A stretch of 64,000 bases of DNA from Piezodorus guildinii. Taxonomy: Eukaryota > Arthropoda > Insecta > Hemiptera > Pentatomidae. The position numbers and the translations under genes are program-made. This document shows positions 32,864-43,747 of this stretch, piece by piece; the stretch's first letter is position 1, and every line of letters starts with the position of its first letter. Under the pieces are notes generated by a model. That model ran no database searches, was not told where the DNA came from, and worked only from the letters and a program-made list of their open reading frames with translations. Where the stretch lies: contig CM041298.1 in the NCBI GenBank assembly GCA_023052935.1, forward strand, positions 7,645,344 to 7,709,343, read 5' to 3'.

Positions 32864-33356
32864 AGTAACACTTATTGTAATTGTGTGCCGACGTTTTGGC
32901 CTACATTCTGGACCTCCATCAGGCTAAGAGAAACAAGATAACAATCAATACAATTTGAAAATTAATAATAAGTTAGGTACAATAATATGATTATTTATTA
33001 TTTCAATTATTGTAGTGTAATGTATTTTTTTTTGTATGATTTACCACCTGTAATTGGGTCTAGGCCTGTTGGTGGATGATGTAAAATAAAATAAAACAAT
33101 ACAGTATGGAAACAAACATTAAATTAAATTAAAATCTCACGTCTTGAGATACATACATCTCTGAGTCAGCATGTATTTTCTTTGTTATTGATTACTTTCT
33201 CTTTTCACCACTTATTTCTTGATCCCTCTTTTTCTATTCATATCTCTTTCCGTTATATATCCTCATATATAATTGTTAGTTTAATATTAAATTACTTTAA
33301 AAATTCGTATTCTTTTTGTTTCTAATAATTATGTTCTTTTCATGAAAGAAAACATT

Positions 33357-34198
33357 CACATGAAATGTCCGTTTTCAAGGTAAGGGATTTTTATTAAAAA
33401 TACGATATGAAAACAAGATAATTTTATTCGAAGTATTTACCTTCTTTTTTCTACACATTTTTCCAAACATGACACCAACTTTTTTATCCCCGAACTGAAA
33501 AACCCTGAGCTTTGAAGTGAAACAAAATATGAAAACGCACTTTTCACTTGATCATCATTTTCAAAAAGTTTTCCTTTGACGAAGTTGTATAAATTCCTGA
33601 ACAGGTGGTAATCTTTTGGAGACAAGTCGAGAGAATATGGTGGGTGCAGAAGAACTTTGTAGCCCAGTTCTTTCAATTTTTGCACGGTATGTTTTGAAAC
33701 ATGCTGCTCAATGAGATCATGAGGTACCCATGTATCGACCTTTTTTACTTTTCCAATACGCTTTAAATGTCTCGAAACGGTAGATGCACTAGCATTTAGT
33801 TGCGCTGAGAGTCCTTTAACTGTTTGGTAGGGGTTTCCTTCCACTGTATGTTTGAGGACATCATTGTCTATTACGGACGGAGGTCTTCCTCGGGGCAAGT
33901 TTTCCAAGTCGGTATCCCCAGCTGAAAACTTAGCAAACCAACAAATGGTCCGTTCATTAAAACTCCCTTCCAATACAAAAATATTACTCGAAAATTGCGT
34001 GTTTCTATGTTCATATTTTGAGGTTTACTAAAAAGTGGGTAATTGATTGGGAAGATAATGTTTATAATACAAAGGTAGAGGATTAGTAACTGTTTACTTT
34101 AAATATGTAAACATTCAGAAGAAAACAACAGAGACCTGCAAAATCCTTTATGTATTTCAGAAACTATAAAAACGGACATTTCATGTGAAACAACCCAA
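33357..34198 (-). mobile_element. Internally deleted mariner element, copy 5 (one end truncated)
   Basis: The end at 33357 lacks the first ten bases of the terminal repeat; the other end is complete with TA. The minus-strand frame runs from the HTH region through the shared internal deletion into KELGYKVLLHPPYSLDLSPK and DYHLFRNLYNFVKGKLFEND. This 178-residue ORF is the longest that crosses the deletion junction. Confidence 0.92.
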
Positions 34199-34319
34199 TA
34201 ATATCGTCAAATATTAATTAAAATTGTTCAAGTTTAAATGTATTGCGAATACTGAAGGGAGTAAGTTATGATTGGATAATTATTATATTAATTAAATAAA
34301 TATTAATAAGCTTTGTCGG

Positions 34320-34640
34320 CAAAAGTCAAAAGGCATTTCCCAAACCCTCTTGGATTATCCGTGGGCTTGGGCTGTCTGTGGGCTGCCCCCCGTGGTCCAC
34401 TGATACTTTCTAGATGCCAGCTACTAGGCTGGACTGGGCACTTCCCATATCAGCCCCGCCCAAGGCAACAAGGATGAGAAAGAGGATTTGAAGAGAGCAG
34501 TCTTATTCTAGCCACAAGAGTTGAAGTTCCGTCTACAAGAAGAGGAGAGGTCCGTAGGGGGCAGTGCAGTTGGAGAATGAAGCCTAGAAGGGGCGCGCGC
34601 CTAAGACTGATTCCACCTTCACCAGCTGACTAAGTTTTTG
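34320..34640. other. GC-richer block of unknown nature
   Basis: Stands out from the AT-rich surroundings (ggcttgggctgtctgtgggc; gggcgcgcgcctaag). No ORF, tRNA-like box or terminal repeat recognised. It lies inside the 32401-36070 inverted-repeat unit. Confidence 0.5.
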
Positions 34641-35017
34641 TTAGGTATTTCTTTATTGTAATATTGTATGGAAAGGTTAACGGTAATGTCCCTCAGTATT
34701 CTCAAGCATTGTTTAAATATATTGTATATGTTTAAGTTAATTTAAAAAATAATGTCATCTATTGTAATCTGTCTAATTTAATCTTACCCTGCATGCCACC
34801 TACTGGGATTGATAAACACGAAACCTTTGGAAAGGAAATCCAATGGTTTCATTAAATATTAGTCTATACATACATTAAGTATATCAAATAAGCTAGTTTT
34901 TGAAGCTACCACTGCCTTCGAAAAGCAGCCGGTTAAAAACATAGTATGTTCTTCTTTTAACTTTAAATTGCTTAGTTTCTCTTTATAGTCTTGAAATATT
35001 CTCATTCGGATATTACC

Positions 35018-35803
35018 ATAGTAGAAGATCCGAACTTGAAACGATCTGCACCGAGCTGATAATAGAATGAAACATATTTTATAACAAATTTAGTATATTA
35101 GAAAATATGTTAAGAATGGGTTTTAATTATTTAAAAAAAATTGTTTTTAATTAAATGTTGCAACATCATGATAATAAGAAAACTTTTACCTTGTAATTTG
35201 GTATTTTGTATTTATGTAAAAAATGGTCCTGTAATTTTATATGGGATATCATACTTCCTTATATTCAATGTCTGATTACGTGCGGCTGCAATGTTGGGTC
35301 CTTTATTATTACACGCTATACTCAACTCGGATCTCTCTGTCACGCATTGCCACTCGCGTTGAAATTTAATCTTTAAAATTCGGCAACCTAGATTAGGACC
35401 AAGTTTTTTGCAGACAACCCTATATCAATGTGTTTGCAATAAAACAACGCTTATAGTGATATAATGTTTTTTCTATTATCAAGCCAGTGCAGATAACTGA
35501 TATCGACATACCCGTTTTTACCTGACAACCGATAGTTTGTCCAGGAAAAGGCTGCAACCCAACGGCTGCACATTCTATACCTTTGATACTTAAAGTCAGG
35601 GTAAAAGGTTTCTTATGATCATGATGTTGCAACATTTAATTAAAAATAATTTTTTAAAAAATAATTAAAAATAGTCTGTCCAGGATTTTTTTAGGCAACC
35701 CATCCTTAAAATATTTTCTAATATACTTAATTTGTTATAAAATATGTTCCATTCTATTATCAGCTCGGTGCAGATTGTTTCAAGTTCGGATCTTAGACTA
35801 CCA
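35018..35803. repeat. Inner foldback element
   Basis: Arms 35018-35195 and about 35600-35803: gatccgaacttgaaac, ctgcaccgagctgataatag, tatattagaaaatat, tgttgcaacatcatgat and their reverse complements. The loop of about 400 bp is non-coding; ORFs in the arms are mirror images of each other. Confidence 0.75.
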
Positions 35804-35944
35804 TCTTCATATTTGATTCCATATTTTATTACAGTCATCTTATTATCATTTTTATTTAATGTTATGTTTATATCCATATTGTATTAATGCCACCATATTA
35901 TTGTACCTAACGTATTATTAATTTTCTAATTGCATTGATTATCT

Positions 35945-36000
35945 TGTTTCTCTTAACCCTGATGAAGGTCCACAATGTAGGCCGAAATGTCGGCACACAA
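35945..36000 (+). ncRNA. Hammerhead-ribozyme-like core in the right arm
   Basis: CTGATGA (35959-35965), one extra A, GGTC (35967-35970), a loop, GGCC (35980-35983), GAAA (35984-35987), then TGTCGGC. The mirrored arm (32883-32925, minus strand) keeps CTGATGG, GGCC and AAAACGTC. This is the arrangement reported for Penelope-like elements; the additional base before stem II makes activity uncertain. Confidence 0.5.
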
Positions 36001-36169
36001 TTACAATAAATATTATTAATTAGTGTGTAATTTTTTTGGCGACCGCACCCCCAACCATCTTCCTCATCTAAAACAAATTAATATAGTTATTTTCAATATT
36101 AAAGTAGAGAAAAAATATTTTTTTATATATATATATATAAGATTTAAATGGTTGATCGCTACTTAACAG

Positions 36170-36302
36170 GCAAGTATTGAAGAAGCACGACCCAGTATAC
36201 CAAGCAATTTGGGCCAACAACACTGATTTCGATGAAGTCCTCATTTCTCCCGTAATGATTCAGGATCACATGCCAGATAAAGTTTTGGAAGCGCTTAACA
36301 AG
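36170..36302 (+). CDS. inaE: Diacylglycerol lipase alpha-like, exon 11
   Basis: Exon after acceptor acttaacag; one base completes Glu with the GA of exon 10, followed by 44 codons ending AAC AAG before donor gtattt. It reads QVLKKHDPVYQAIWANNTDF, then DEVLISPVMIQDHMPDKVLE and ALNK. The AxWAxNxxFDEVxISPxM block closes the lipase domain in the family. The preceding 8.5-kb intron is the one filled with palindromic elements. The acceptor has a poor pyrimidine tract, preceded by an (AT)n run. Confidence 0.93.
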
Positions 36303-36710
36303 GTATTTCATTTATTTCATTTTATATTATTTTATTTTTTAAATCGTTTAAGTGTCCAGAAGAACCACGATAAAATTATCAGAAGGTATTGCTTTTGATG
36401 ATAGTTTTTTCTTTTATATACGTATATAAAAACTCAGTTATATTTTAGTCTTTGGACTGAAGACAATTTGAAAGAAATTAAATTGGAAGGTATCTATTAA
36501 ATCTAATTTTGTTCTTCACTTCTGCATTTGATATTTTGAGAACTATATGTTCGAAAACGCAATAGTGTCTGCATGAACTTCTCTAGAAAGTTATAGTAAG
36601 AGTGCTAGCAATGTAGGAAAGAAAATTAATTTTAGTACAGCTGTTTATTTAAATATTTCTTTACTTATGAATAAAGTTGGATGCTGATATTTGACTTCAC
36701 CACTAGTTTA
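36303..36710. other. Intron 11, proximal part
   Basis: AT-rich, no feature recognised. Confidence 0.45.
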
Positions 36711-36893
36711 TTAAGTATTGATGCACGATGTTTCGGCTATAATGCCATCTTCTGGGGCAAGGAACAATTTTATTTAAGGTGAGTGGGTACTTACACCTCA
36801 TTTCTGAATGAAATACACACTCACCTTAAATAAAATTGTTCCTTGCACCAGAAGATGGCATTTTAGCCTAAACTTTCTGCATCAATACTTATA
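36711..36893. repeat. Palindromic element, arms of about 74 bp
   Basis: 36711-36785 is repeated inverted at 36818-36893 (taagtattgatgca, ttcggctataatgccatctt, aaggaacaattttatttaag). The loop is about 32 bp. Each arm has a GATGGC/AGCC(G/T)AAAC pair like the foldback at 2540-3015. Confidence 0.78.
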
Positions 36894-37550
36894 TAAAATA
36901 GCCGTTTTTGGGATGAGTGACGTTAAAACAAAATAAAAGAAAGATGGGCTAACGTAAACTCGATCCCGTTTCGAAAAGAGCTGGTCTTGAGTACTTAACA
37001 TTAAAATAAAAAAGATAATATTAAATAAAAGGATAAAAATTAAAGGAAACAAAATAATAAAGGAAAATTTACAATAAACTAAAAATCATTTGATTTATAA
37101 AAAAAAATTCTTCGATTAACCAAACTGTAAAAAGATAAGATTAAAACTTGGATTAGTGTTTTAGTACTACTAAGAATGGTACAAAACAAATGAAAAAATA
37201 TAATGAGAAAAGAATTATCAAGGATAGTTAACTGTCCATAAACTCTTCAGTTCCACACGACGGGTAGGCGACTCTGGAAGGAAGGTGATCTTCAAGAAGA
37301 GTCGAAGTCCTGATCAAAAAAATTGTTTGGATTCGCCAATCAAGAAAAGTGTGCTCTCAGCTTACTAGTGCGAACGGTACTGGTTTGAGGGCAAGGGGGC
37401 ACTCTTATCTGGCTAATCCCTAACTACACTATTGAATAGAAACACTAGACATAAATAGAACATATAAACTAACAAAAAATAAAAATATTTTCCTCATTCA
37501 AAAAAAAACTATTTATTATTTAATTTAATTTTTTAAATTCCAAACAAAAA
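36894..37550. other. Intron 11 sequence
   Basis: AT-rich apart from a slightly GC-richer patch at 37255-37430 with no recognised motif. Confidence 0.45.
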
Positions 37551-38367
37551 AATCTGGTGCGGGCAACACACGACATTCACATACCTCCGTTTTTAGAATT
37601 GATTAAAGAATTTTAAAAACAGTAAGTGATAAAAATGAGTGAAACCATTAAAGAATAAGTAAAAAGGAATTTCTATAGAAACATATGTTTTATTAAAAAC
37701 TCTATTATATTATTATCTAAAACAATCAGTTAGTTTTATCGGCTTTTCATTACTCTATATTAACTTTTTAAGGCTCGTATATGAGACTATATTTTTTCTA
37801 AAATCTTTAACTTTCCAACGGTATATCATACATATATATTACTCCTCTTATGTTCAAAAACAAAAAATTGCATTATTTTTTTTTTTTTCAGTTTTCTCCT
37901 TTAGTTGGGAATCGAATTCATTCAATTTATATATTTACCTGTTTTTCATTTTTGGTAACAAGATAATATAGTTATTTTTATAGAATCTACAAAATTAAAG
38001 GTACTTTAGGGGAATAAATTTTTAATTATCGGCATTTAAGCACTGTCATACCATTTTAATCAGAATGAAACCTACATAATATTAAAGCCCATTAAATTTT
38101 ACATTCATATAGCGAGTTTAATCAAAATCGTCATAACCGTTTTCAAGAAAATCGAAAAAAGGTGCAAAATGCATAGTATAAAGTGGCTCTTCTGGTAAGC
38201 TCATTTTGATAAAGAAGGTTTTGTGACGTCTCGGGCATATATTTGTCTTAAATATGAAATTTCAATGTCATAGAGGACCCTAAAATGTGTATTTCCGTTG
38301 AAAACTGGAATTCGAAAATTTTCACGATCGCAATACTTTCCCTTACTATATATAGTAAGTGAAAGTA
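37551..38367 (+). repeat. Copy F of the 0.85-kb subterminal-inverted-repeat family
   Basis: Both ends present: aatctggtgcgggcaacaca on the left and actatatatagtaagtgaaa on the right. A block of about 40 bp before the aggaccctaaaatg region is missing. It is followed by A-run and (AT)n sequence (38379-38417). Confidence 0.85.
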
Positions 38368-38380
38368 ATATACAGACAAA

Positions 38381-38419
<39 letters not shown>

Positions 38420-38879
38420 GTTCAAGCTCAAACAGCGGTGAAGTTAAATATTAGCCTTCAACTTTATTCTTAGACTGTGAATCTGCACCTGATTTCTTTA
38501 CTTATTGAATGTTGCCAAGGATACGACCACACCTCTCAGCTGGAAGCTGTTGTATTTACTACTGACCATTCACTTTATACACTCAAAAATATTACATTTT
38601 CAAATAATCTTATTAATTCAGTATACTGAACATTAACACGTTCAGTGCCGTATCTAACTTTCCACATTTTTCAGCTATAGACCTTTCCAAGAGTTGAAAC
38701 CGATAATGTCCATATTTTTCAAACTTCAATAATCTCACATATTTCCACAAAAACTAGAACAGGGTCCAAAGACGGGGTTTATTCTTCTGGAAAAATGATG
38801 AGTCACTCGATGATGAGGGGAGGGGAGCAATTTTTTTTATTTTCCTTAAGTATGAAAAAGGTTAGCGAAGGAGACTCTT

Positions 38880-39590
38880 ATGATGAACTAGACGAATACA
38901 AGTGGGAGAACAAGAAATAGATATTGAACCACCTGATGAAGAAGAGATTATAGATGCCATCAGCAAACTAAAAAATAACAAAACCCCTGGCATTGACACT
39001 CTCCCTGCTGAACTCTTGAAATACGGTGGAAATGAGCTCAACAAAGCATTACAAGATCTTCTCCTTGTGATATGGACAGATGAGGTGATGCCCTTCGATT
39101 GGAATAGATCAGTTATCTGCCCTATGCATAGAAAGGGTGATAGGTTACTTTGCAGCAATTATCGAGGCATCTCTCTACTATCCTGCACCTATAAAATACT
39201 ATCTAATATTTTTTTAGACGTCTCTTACCATTTGCTGAGCGTGAACTCGGTTCCTACCAGAATGGATTTAGGAAAGGAAGGTCCACCTCAGACCAGATGT
39301 TCTGTGTGCGAACAATTCTTGAAAGAGGCCATGAGTACAAAACCAAAACTCACCATCTTTTCATAGATTTCAAAGCAGCGTATGACAGCATAATACGAGA
39401 AGAGCTGTACATTGCCCTCAGAGAATTTAATATACCTGAGAAACTCATACGCTTGATAAAGCTTACCATGAACGAGGTGAGATGTATGGTGAGAGTAAAT
39501 GGTGACATATCCAAGGAATTTAAGGAAAGGTTATGTCCAGAGGGCGGGAGGGAGACCGAACATCAGAATAAAATCTAAGTCATTTCCTGT
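38880..39590 (+). pseudogene. RTE-like LINE fragment
   Basis: Reads EEEIIDAISKLKNNKTPGID, LPAELLKYGG, then VICPMHRKGDRLLCSNYRGI and SLLSCTYKILSNI. After a frame change it gives HLFIDFKAAYDSIIREELY. These are RT motifs before the catalytic box. It stops before YADD, so it is truncated at both ends. Confidence 0.75.
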
Positions 39591-39880
39591 TTCTAAAATA
39601 CAATAATATTTAATGTTATGAAGTTAAAAAGTGTTTTGATTAAAAAAGAAAAAAATGTATTAATGAGTACAACTCCCATTAGGTTAATGAACTTTTGAAT
39701 GAATCGATTAGCGCCCAGCTGCCGTGGTATACTCATCTAAACCTATGGAGTGGAAAAACAAATGATTTTGCCTAAATCAATCAATTTTCAAGAGGCTGAG
39801 GAAAGAATGCGGGGCCAATTGACCCCGCGATGCACTTGTGGACGGTTACTGCACGGGGTCAATTCACCCCGTGTCGTACT

Positions 39881-40302
39881 TCTTCTTCTTCTTCAGTGAT
39901 GTGACTTTGTAGCCTTTCATTCATAATCCAGCTCTCTGCTCCATAGAGAAGCACTGGTAGAAAGATGGACTTGAACAGGTTTTACTTCACATTCCCTGCT
40001 ACTTCTCTTTTTCCGATAAACGTATTGCAGATATGGTAATAGACGGAATTAGCTTTGGAAATTCTACTTGAGATTTCAGAATCCAATTTCCCAGATCTAC
40101 TGATCACCGTGCCTAAATACGTGAAATCTTTCACCACCTCCATCAATTCTCCACCACAGGAGATCTGTACATCTTCTTGAGCTCTACCAACTTGAAGAAT
40201 CTTGCTTTTTCTGGAATTGATTGTCATTCCCTTTCTCTTCAGTTCCTCATTCCACTCCGTCACTGCCTGCTGAAGCTGCTCTGGGGATTCCGCTATAAGG
40301 AC
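39881..40302 (-). mobile_element. 5'-truncated RTE-like LINE with target duplication
   Basis: Flanked by a 14-bp direct repeat ccccgtgtcgtact (39867-39880) and ccccgtgttgtact (40303-40316). The minus-strand reading includes EQLQQAVTEWNEELKRKGMT, INSRKSKILQVG, TYLGTVISRSGK and SVYYHICNTFIGKRE, the region after YADD in RTE-type ORFs. The 3' end is a (GAA)n run (39881-39895 on the minus strand) instead of poly(A). It is inserted in the TTAA-bounded element. Confidence 0.82.
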
Positions 40303-40680
40303 CCCCGTGTTGTACTTGTGGATAATTACAGATTTCTCCTTCCACACTGAACGCGTTAATAAAGAAAGCAGAAACTTTTTATAAATTGTTTATTATACTT
40401 CCTAAAGCTCTGGAGTTTTCCACAAAGGATTTCAGAGAGAGAAGGAGACAAATTAATTTTTAAATGTTTTTTTTGGAAATAAATCCATCAAATATTTTGT
40501 TTATTGCAAATGTACATAAAGAAAGTTATCAGGGAGTGGGTTGGCCATGTGAACGATACTTGCCCAGCAACTTGATAACCTTAGTAGGTGCCAAAGGAGT
40601 TTTTAATCCTGGTAATAATCCCCAGACCCCACATTCCCATAAGAAATACATATTTTATTGTTTGTATATTCCAAAACAAA

Positions 40681-41572
40681 AAATCTGGTGCAGGTAACAC
40701 ACGACTTTCACTTACCTCCATTTTTAAAATCAATGAAAGGATTTTATAATACAGTTAGAGATTAAAATACGTGAAACCATTAAAGAAATAATTAAATTGA
40801 ATTTATATAGAAACATGTGTTTTATTAAAAAATCGATTACATTATTCTCTAAAATAATCAGATTTATCGGCTTTTCATCACTCTTTATTAACTTTTACAA
40901 GTCTGTTCATTAGATAATATTTATTCTAAAAGCTTTAGCTTCCCAACGGTATATTATACGTGTATATTACTGTTGCTATGTTCAAAATAAAAAAATTGCA
41001 TTAAAAAAATATATTTTCAGTTTTCTCCTTATTAGTATTAAGATATTGAATTCGTTCAACTTATATATTTATGTGGTGGTAACAAGATAGTATATTTATT
41101 TTTATAAAATCTACGAAATAAAAGGTACTTTACAAGAAAAACATGTAAAATATCGGCATTTAAGCCCTGTCAGACCATTTTAATCCGAATGAAACCTAAA
41201 TGATATTAAAGCCCATTAAATTCTACATCGATATAGCGAGTTTAATCAAAATCGTCGGAACCGTTTTTGAGAAAATCGATAAAAGGTGCAAAATGCATGG
41301 TATAAAGTGGCTCTTCTGGTAACATTTTGATGAAAAAGGTTTTGTAACGTCTCGGGCGCATATTTGTCTTAAATATGAAATTTCAGTTTCATAGGACTTA
41401 CCGTTTCCACTCGGGAGTTACCAAACACACACACAGACCTTTTTGCGGGACTTGGTTATTTGGACTCAGGGGACCCTAAAACGCGTATTTCCATTGAAAA
41501 CTGGAATTCAAAAATTTTCACGATCATAATGTTTCCTCTTAAAGTTATATAAGGATATAAGGAAGTTAAAGT
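40681..41572 (+). repeat. Copy G of the 0.85-kb subterminal-inverted-repeat family
   Basis: Left end aaatctggtgcaggtaacac; interior blocks conserved. The right end is diverged (ttatataaggatataagga instead of the usual palindrome). Confidence 0.8.
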
Positions 41573-42125
41573 AAAATTGCATAAAAATAATATTTTTCCT
41601 CTTTTCTTTGGATATAAAGATATATCGTAGCATATAGTTGGATATAAAAATTCGTTCAAATTATATATTTATCAATTTTAACAAGATGATATGGTCAATT
41701 TTTTTAAATTTACAAAATTAAAAGAGAGAAAGAAAATTTAAAATATTGGTATTTAAGCCATGTCAGACTATTTCAATCAGAATGAAACCTATAGGATATA
41801 AAAGCCCATTAAATTTTACATTGATATAATAGGTTTAATCAAAATCATTAGGCCGTTTTTGTGAAAATCCTAAAAAGGTGCAAAATGTAGGGTATTGTAA
41901 AATGTGGCTTTTGTGGATGGCAGATTTTGGTGAAAACGTTACTGTAACATTTCGGGTTAGTTATAGTTGTCTTCAATATGAAACTTCATATTCGTTTTTT
42001 TGTGCTAGATTTATCACACACCCAGACCTTTTTCCGTGACTTGGTTATTTGGACTCAGGGGACCCTAAAAGGCATATTTCCGAAAACTGAAATTAGAAAA
42101 TTTTCATGATCACTGTTCTTTCAAT
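41573..42125 (+). repeat. Copy H of the same family, left part missing
   Basis: Adjoins copy G head to tail. It begins in the middle of the element and ends in a diverged right-hand region (ttttcatgatcactgttctt). Confidence 0.7.
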
Positions 42126-42860
42126 TAAATTAATTTTTTTTTTTTTTTTTTTATTTTTTTTGTATTTCATACATTTTAGTGTTGATATTTGATAAAAAAA
42201 GAAAAAAACGTTAAAATGCAATTCAAAGAGATACAAAGATTTTTAAAAACATTGAATTTTTTTAATATATTCATAAACATCTTTTAAATATTTTTTATTA
42301 TAATAAATTGTTGTATTCTGTTATAATTTTAATTGTATTTTATAGAAATAAAAAAATTTAAACAATCAGACTTACCAAGGCCGAAATAATAAGAAAAGGG
42401 TCTTACCTGCAAAAATAATTGCAATTAAAATTCAGTATTCAATTATTTATTTTTATAAGAAATAGACAAACATTAATGGAAAATAATTTCATTATTAAAA
42501 ATATGATACTGGCAAAAATTATACAAATTCTACAGTACATATTTCTCAACCTTACATTTACATTTAGGAGTAAAAGAGATCATAAAAGTTCTGCAGAAAT
42601 TCCAAATCCCACAAGTTTAAACTTTAAAGAACTTAAAATTATGATTCTAACATCTTTTGCTCAGATAAAATATTTCATTAATAATATGAACACAACCTTA
42701 ATGTTGATATTGAGCACCAAAGTGATAGTGTTAGGAGCATTTTTATTGTGAGTGGAGAATCCATAAGTTTTATCATTGAAATACCTACATAACCATTTAT
42801 CTGAACGAAAAAATGTATAGAATCATTATTAAAGAATTTTTAAGTTCTTTAACTTTTTTT
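42126..42860. other. AT-rich intron sequence
   Basis: T-run at 42128-42150. The 110-residue ORF at 42419-42751 is low-complexity, without motif or splice support. Confidence 0.45.
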
Positions 42861-43747
42861 TACTTTCACTTACTATATATAGTAAGGGAAAGTATTGCGA
42901 TCGTGAAAATTTTCGAATTCCAGTTTTCAACGGAATTCACATTTTAGGGTCCCCTGAGTCCAAATAACCAAGTCCCGCAAAAAGGTGTGTGTGTGTGGTA
43001 ACTCCGGGCGGAAACGGTAAGTACTATGAAACTGAAATTTCATATTTAAGACAAACATACACCCGAGACGTTACAAAACCTTTTTCATCAAATAAGTTTA
43101 CCAGAAGAGCCACTTTATACTATGTATTTTGCACCTTTTTCGATTATCTTGATAACGGTTCCGACAATTTTGATTAAACTCGCTATATCGATGTAAAATT
43201 TAATGGGATTTAATATCATGTAGGTTTTCATTCGGGTTAAAATGGTCTGACAGGGCTTAAATGCTGATATTTTACACGTTTTTCCTGTAAAGTACCTTTA
43301 ATTTCGTAGATTTTATAAAAATAAATATATTATCTTGTTACCACCGATGAAAAACACACAAAATATATAAGTTGAACGAATTCGATATCTAACTAAAGGA
43401 GAAAACTGAAAAAATATATTTTTAATGAAATTTTTTTGTTTTTGAACATAAGAACAGTAATATACATGTATGATATACCGTTTGGAAAGAGAAAGATTTT
43501 AGAAAAAATATTATCTTATACACAAGCTTTTAAAAGTTAATAGAGAGTGATGAAAAGCGATAAAACTAACTGATTATTTTAGATAAAAATATAATAGATT
43601 TTTTAATAAAAACATGTTCTATAGAAATTCCATTTAACTAATTATTTAATGGTTTCACTCATTTTATCTCTTACTGTTTTTAAAAATTCTTTAATCGATT
43701 CTAATAACGGAGGTAAGTGAAAGTGTGTGTTGCTCGCACCAGATTTT
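42861..43747 (-). repeat. Copy I of the 0.85-kb subterminal-inverted-repeat family (complete)
   Basis: Inverted and complete. It runs from tactttcacttactatatat to gtgtgttgctcgcaccagat. The subterminal repeats actttcacttac (42862) and gtaagtgaaagt (about 43713) are perfect inverses. This is a good reference copy. Confidence 0.87.

Larger units (their letters stand above)
32401..36070. repeat. Large inverted-repeat unit (arms of about 200 bp) around 3.2 kb
   Basis: The left arm (32401-32462 continued at 32875-33010) matches the reverse complement of 35889-36070. Shared blocks include gatgaggaagatgg, gtgcggtc, attgtaattgtgtgccgac, gagaaacaagataa and gttaggtacaataatatg. The left arm is split by a separate palindromic insertion. 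The interior holds a mariner copy, a GC-rich block and a second foldback. Confidence 0.75.
38637..40355. mobile_element. TTAA-bounded composite element (piggyBac-like ends)
   Basis: TTAA at 38633-38636 and 40356-40359. Termini cacgttcagtg and, inverted, cgcgttcagtg (11 bp, one mismatch). TTAA plus short terminal repeats is the piggyBac pattern, but no transposase remains. The interior contains two RTE-like LINE pieces in opposite orientation and a central segment with palindromes at 39812-39831 and 39854-39874 (ggggtcaattcacccc). Confidence 0.6.

Noticed and set aside
32401..36070. CRISPR-like or tandem array
   Set aside because: The repeats are inverted and unevenly spaced in a eukaryotic intron; no regular spacer pattern.
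42419..42751. 110-residue AT-rich ORF between two repeat copies
   Set aside because: Low-complexity Ile/Phe/Asn composition without conserved motif; plausible by chance in AT-rich DNA.
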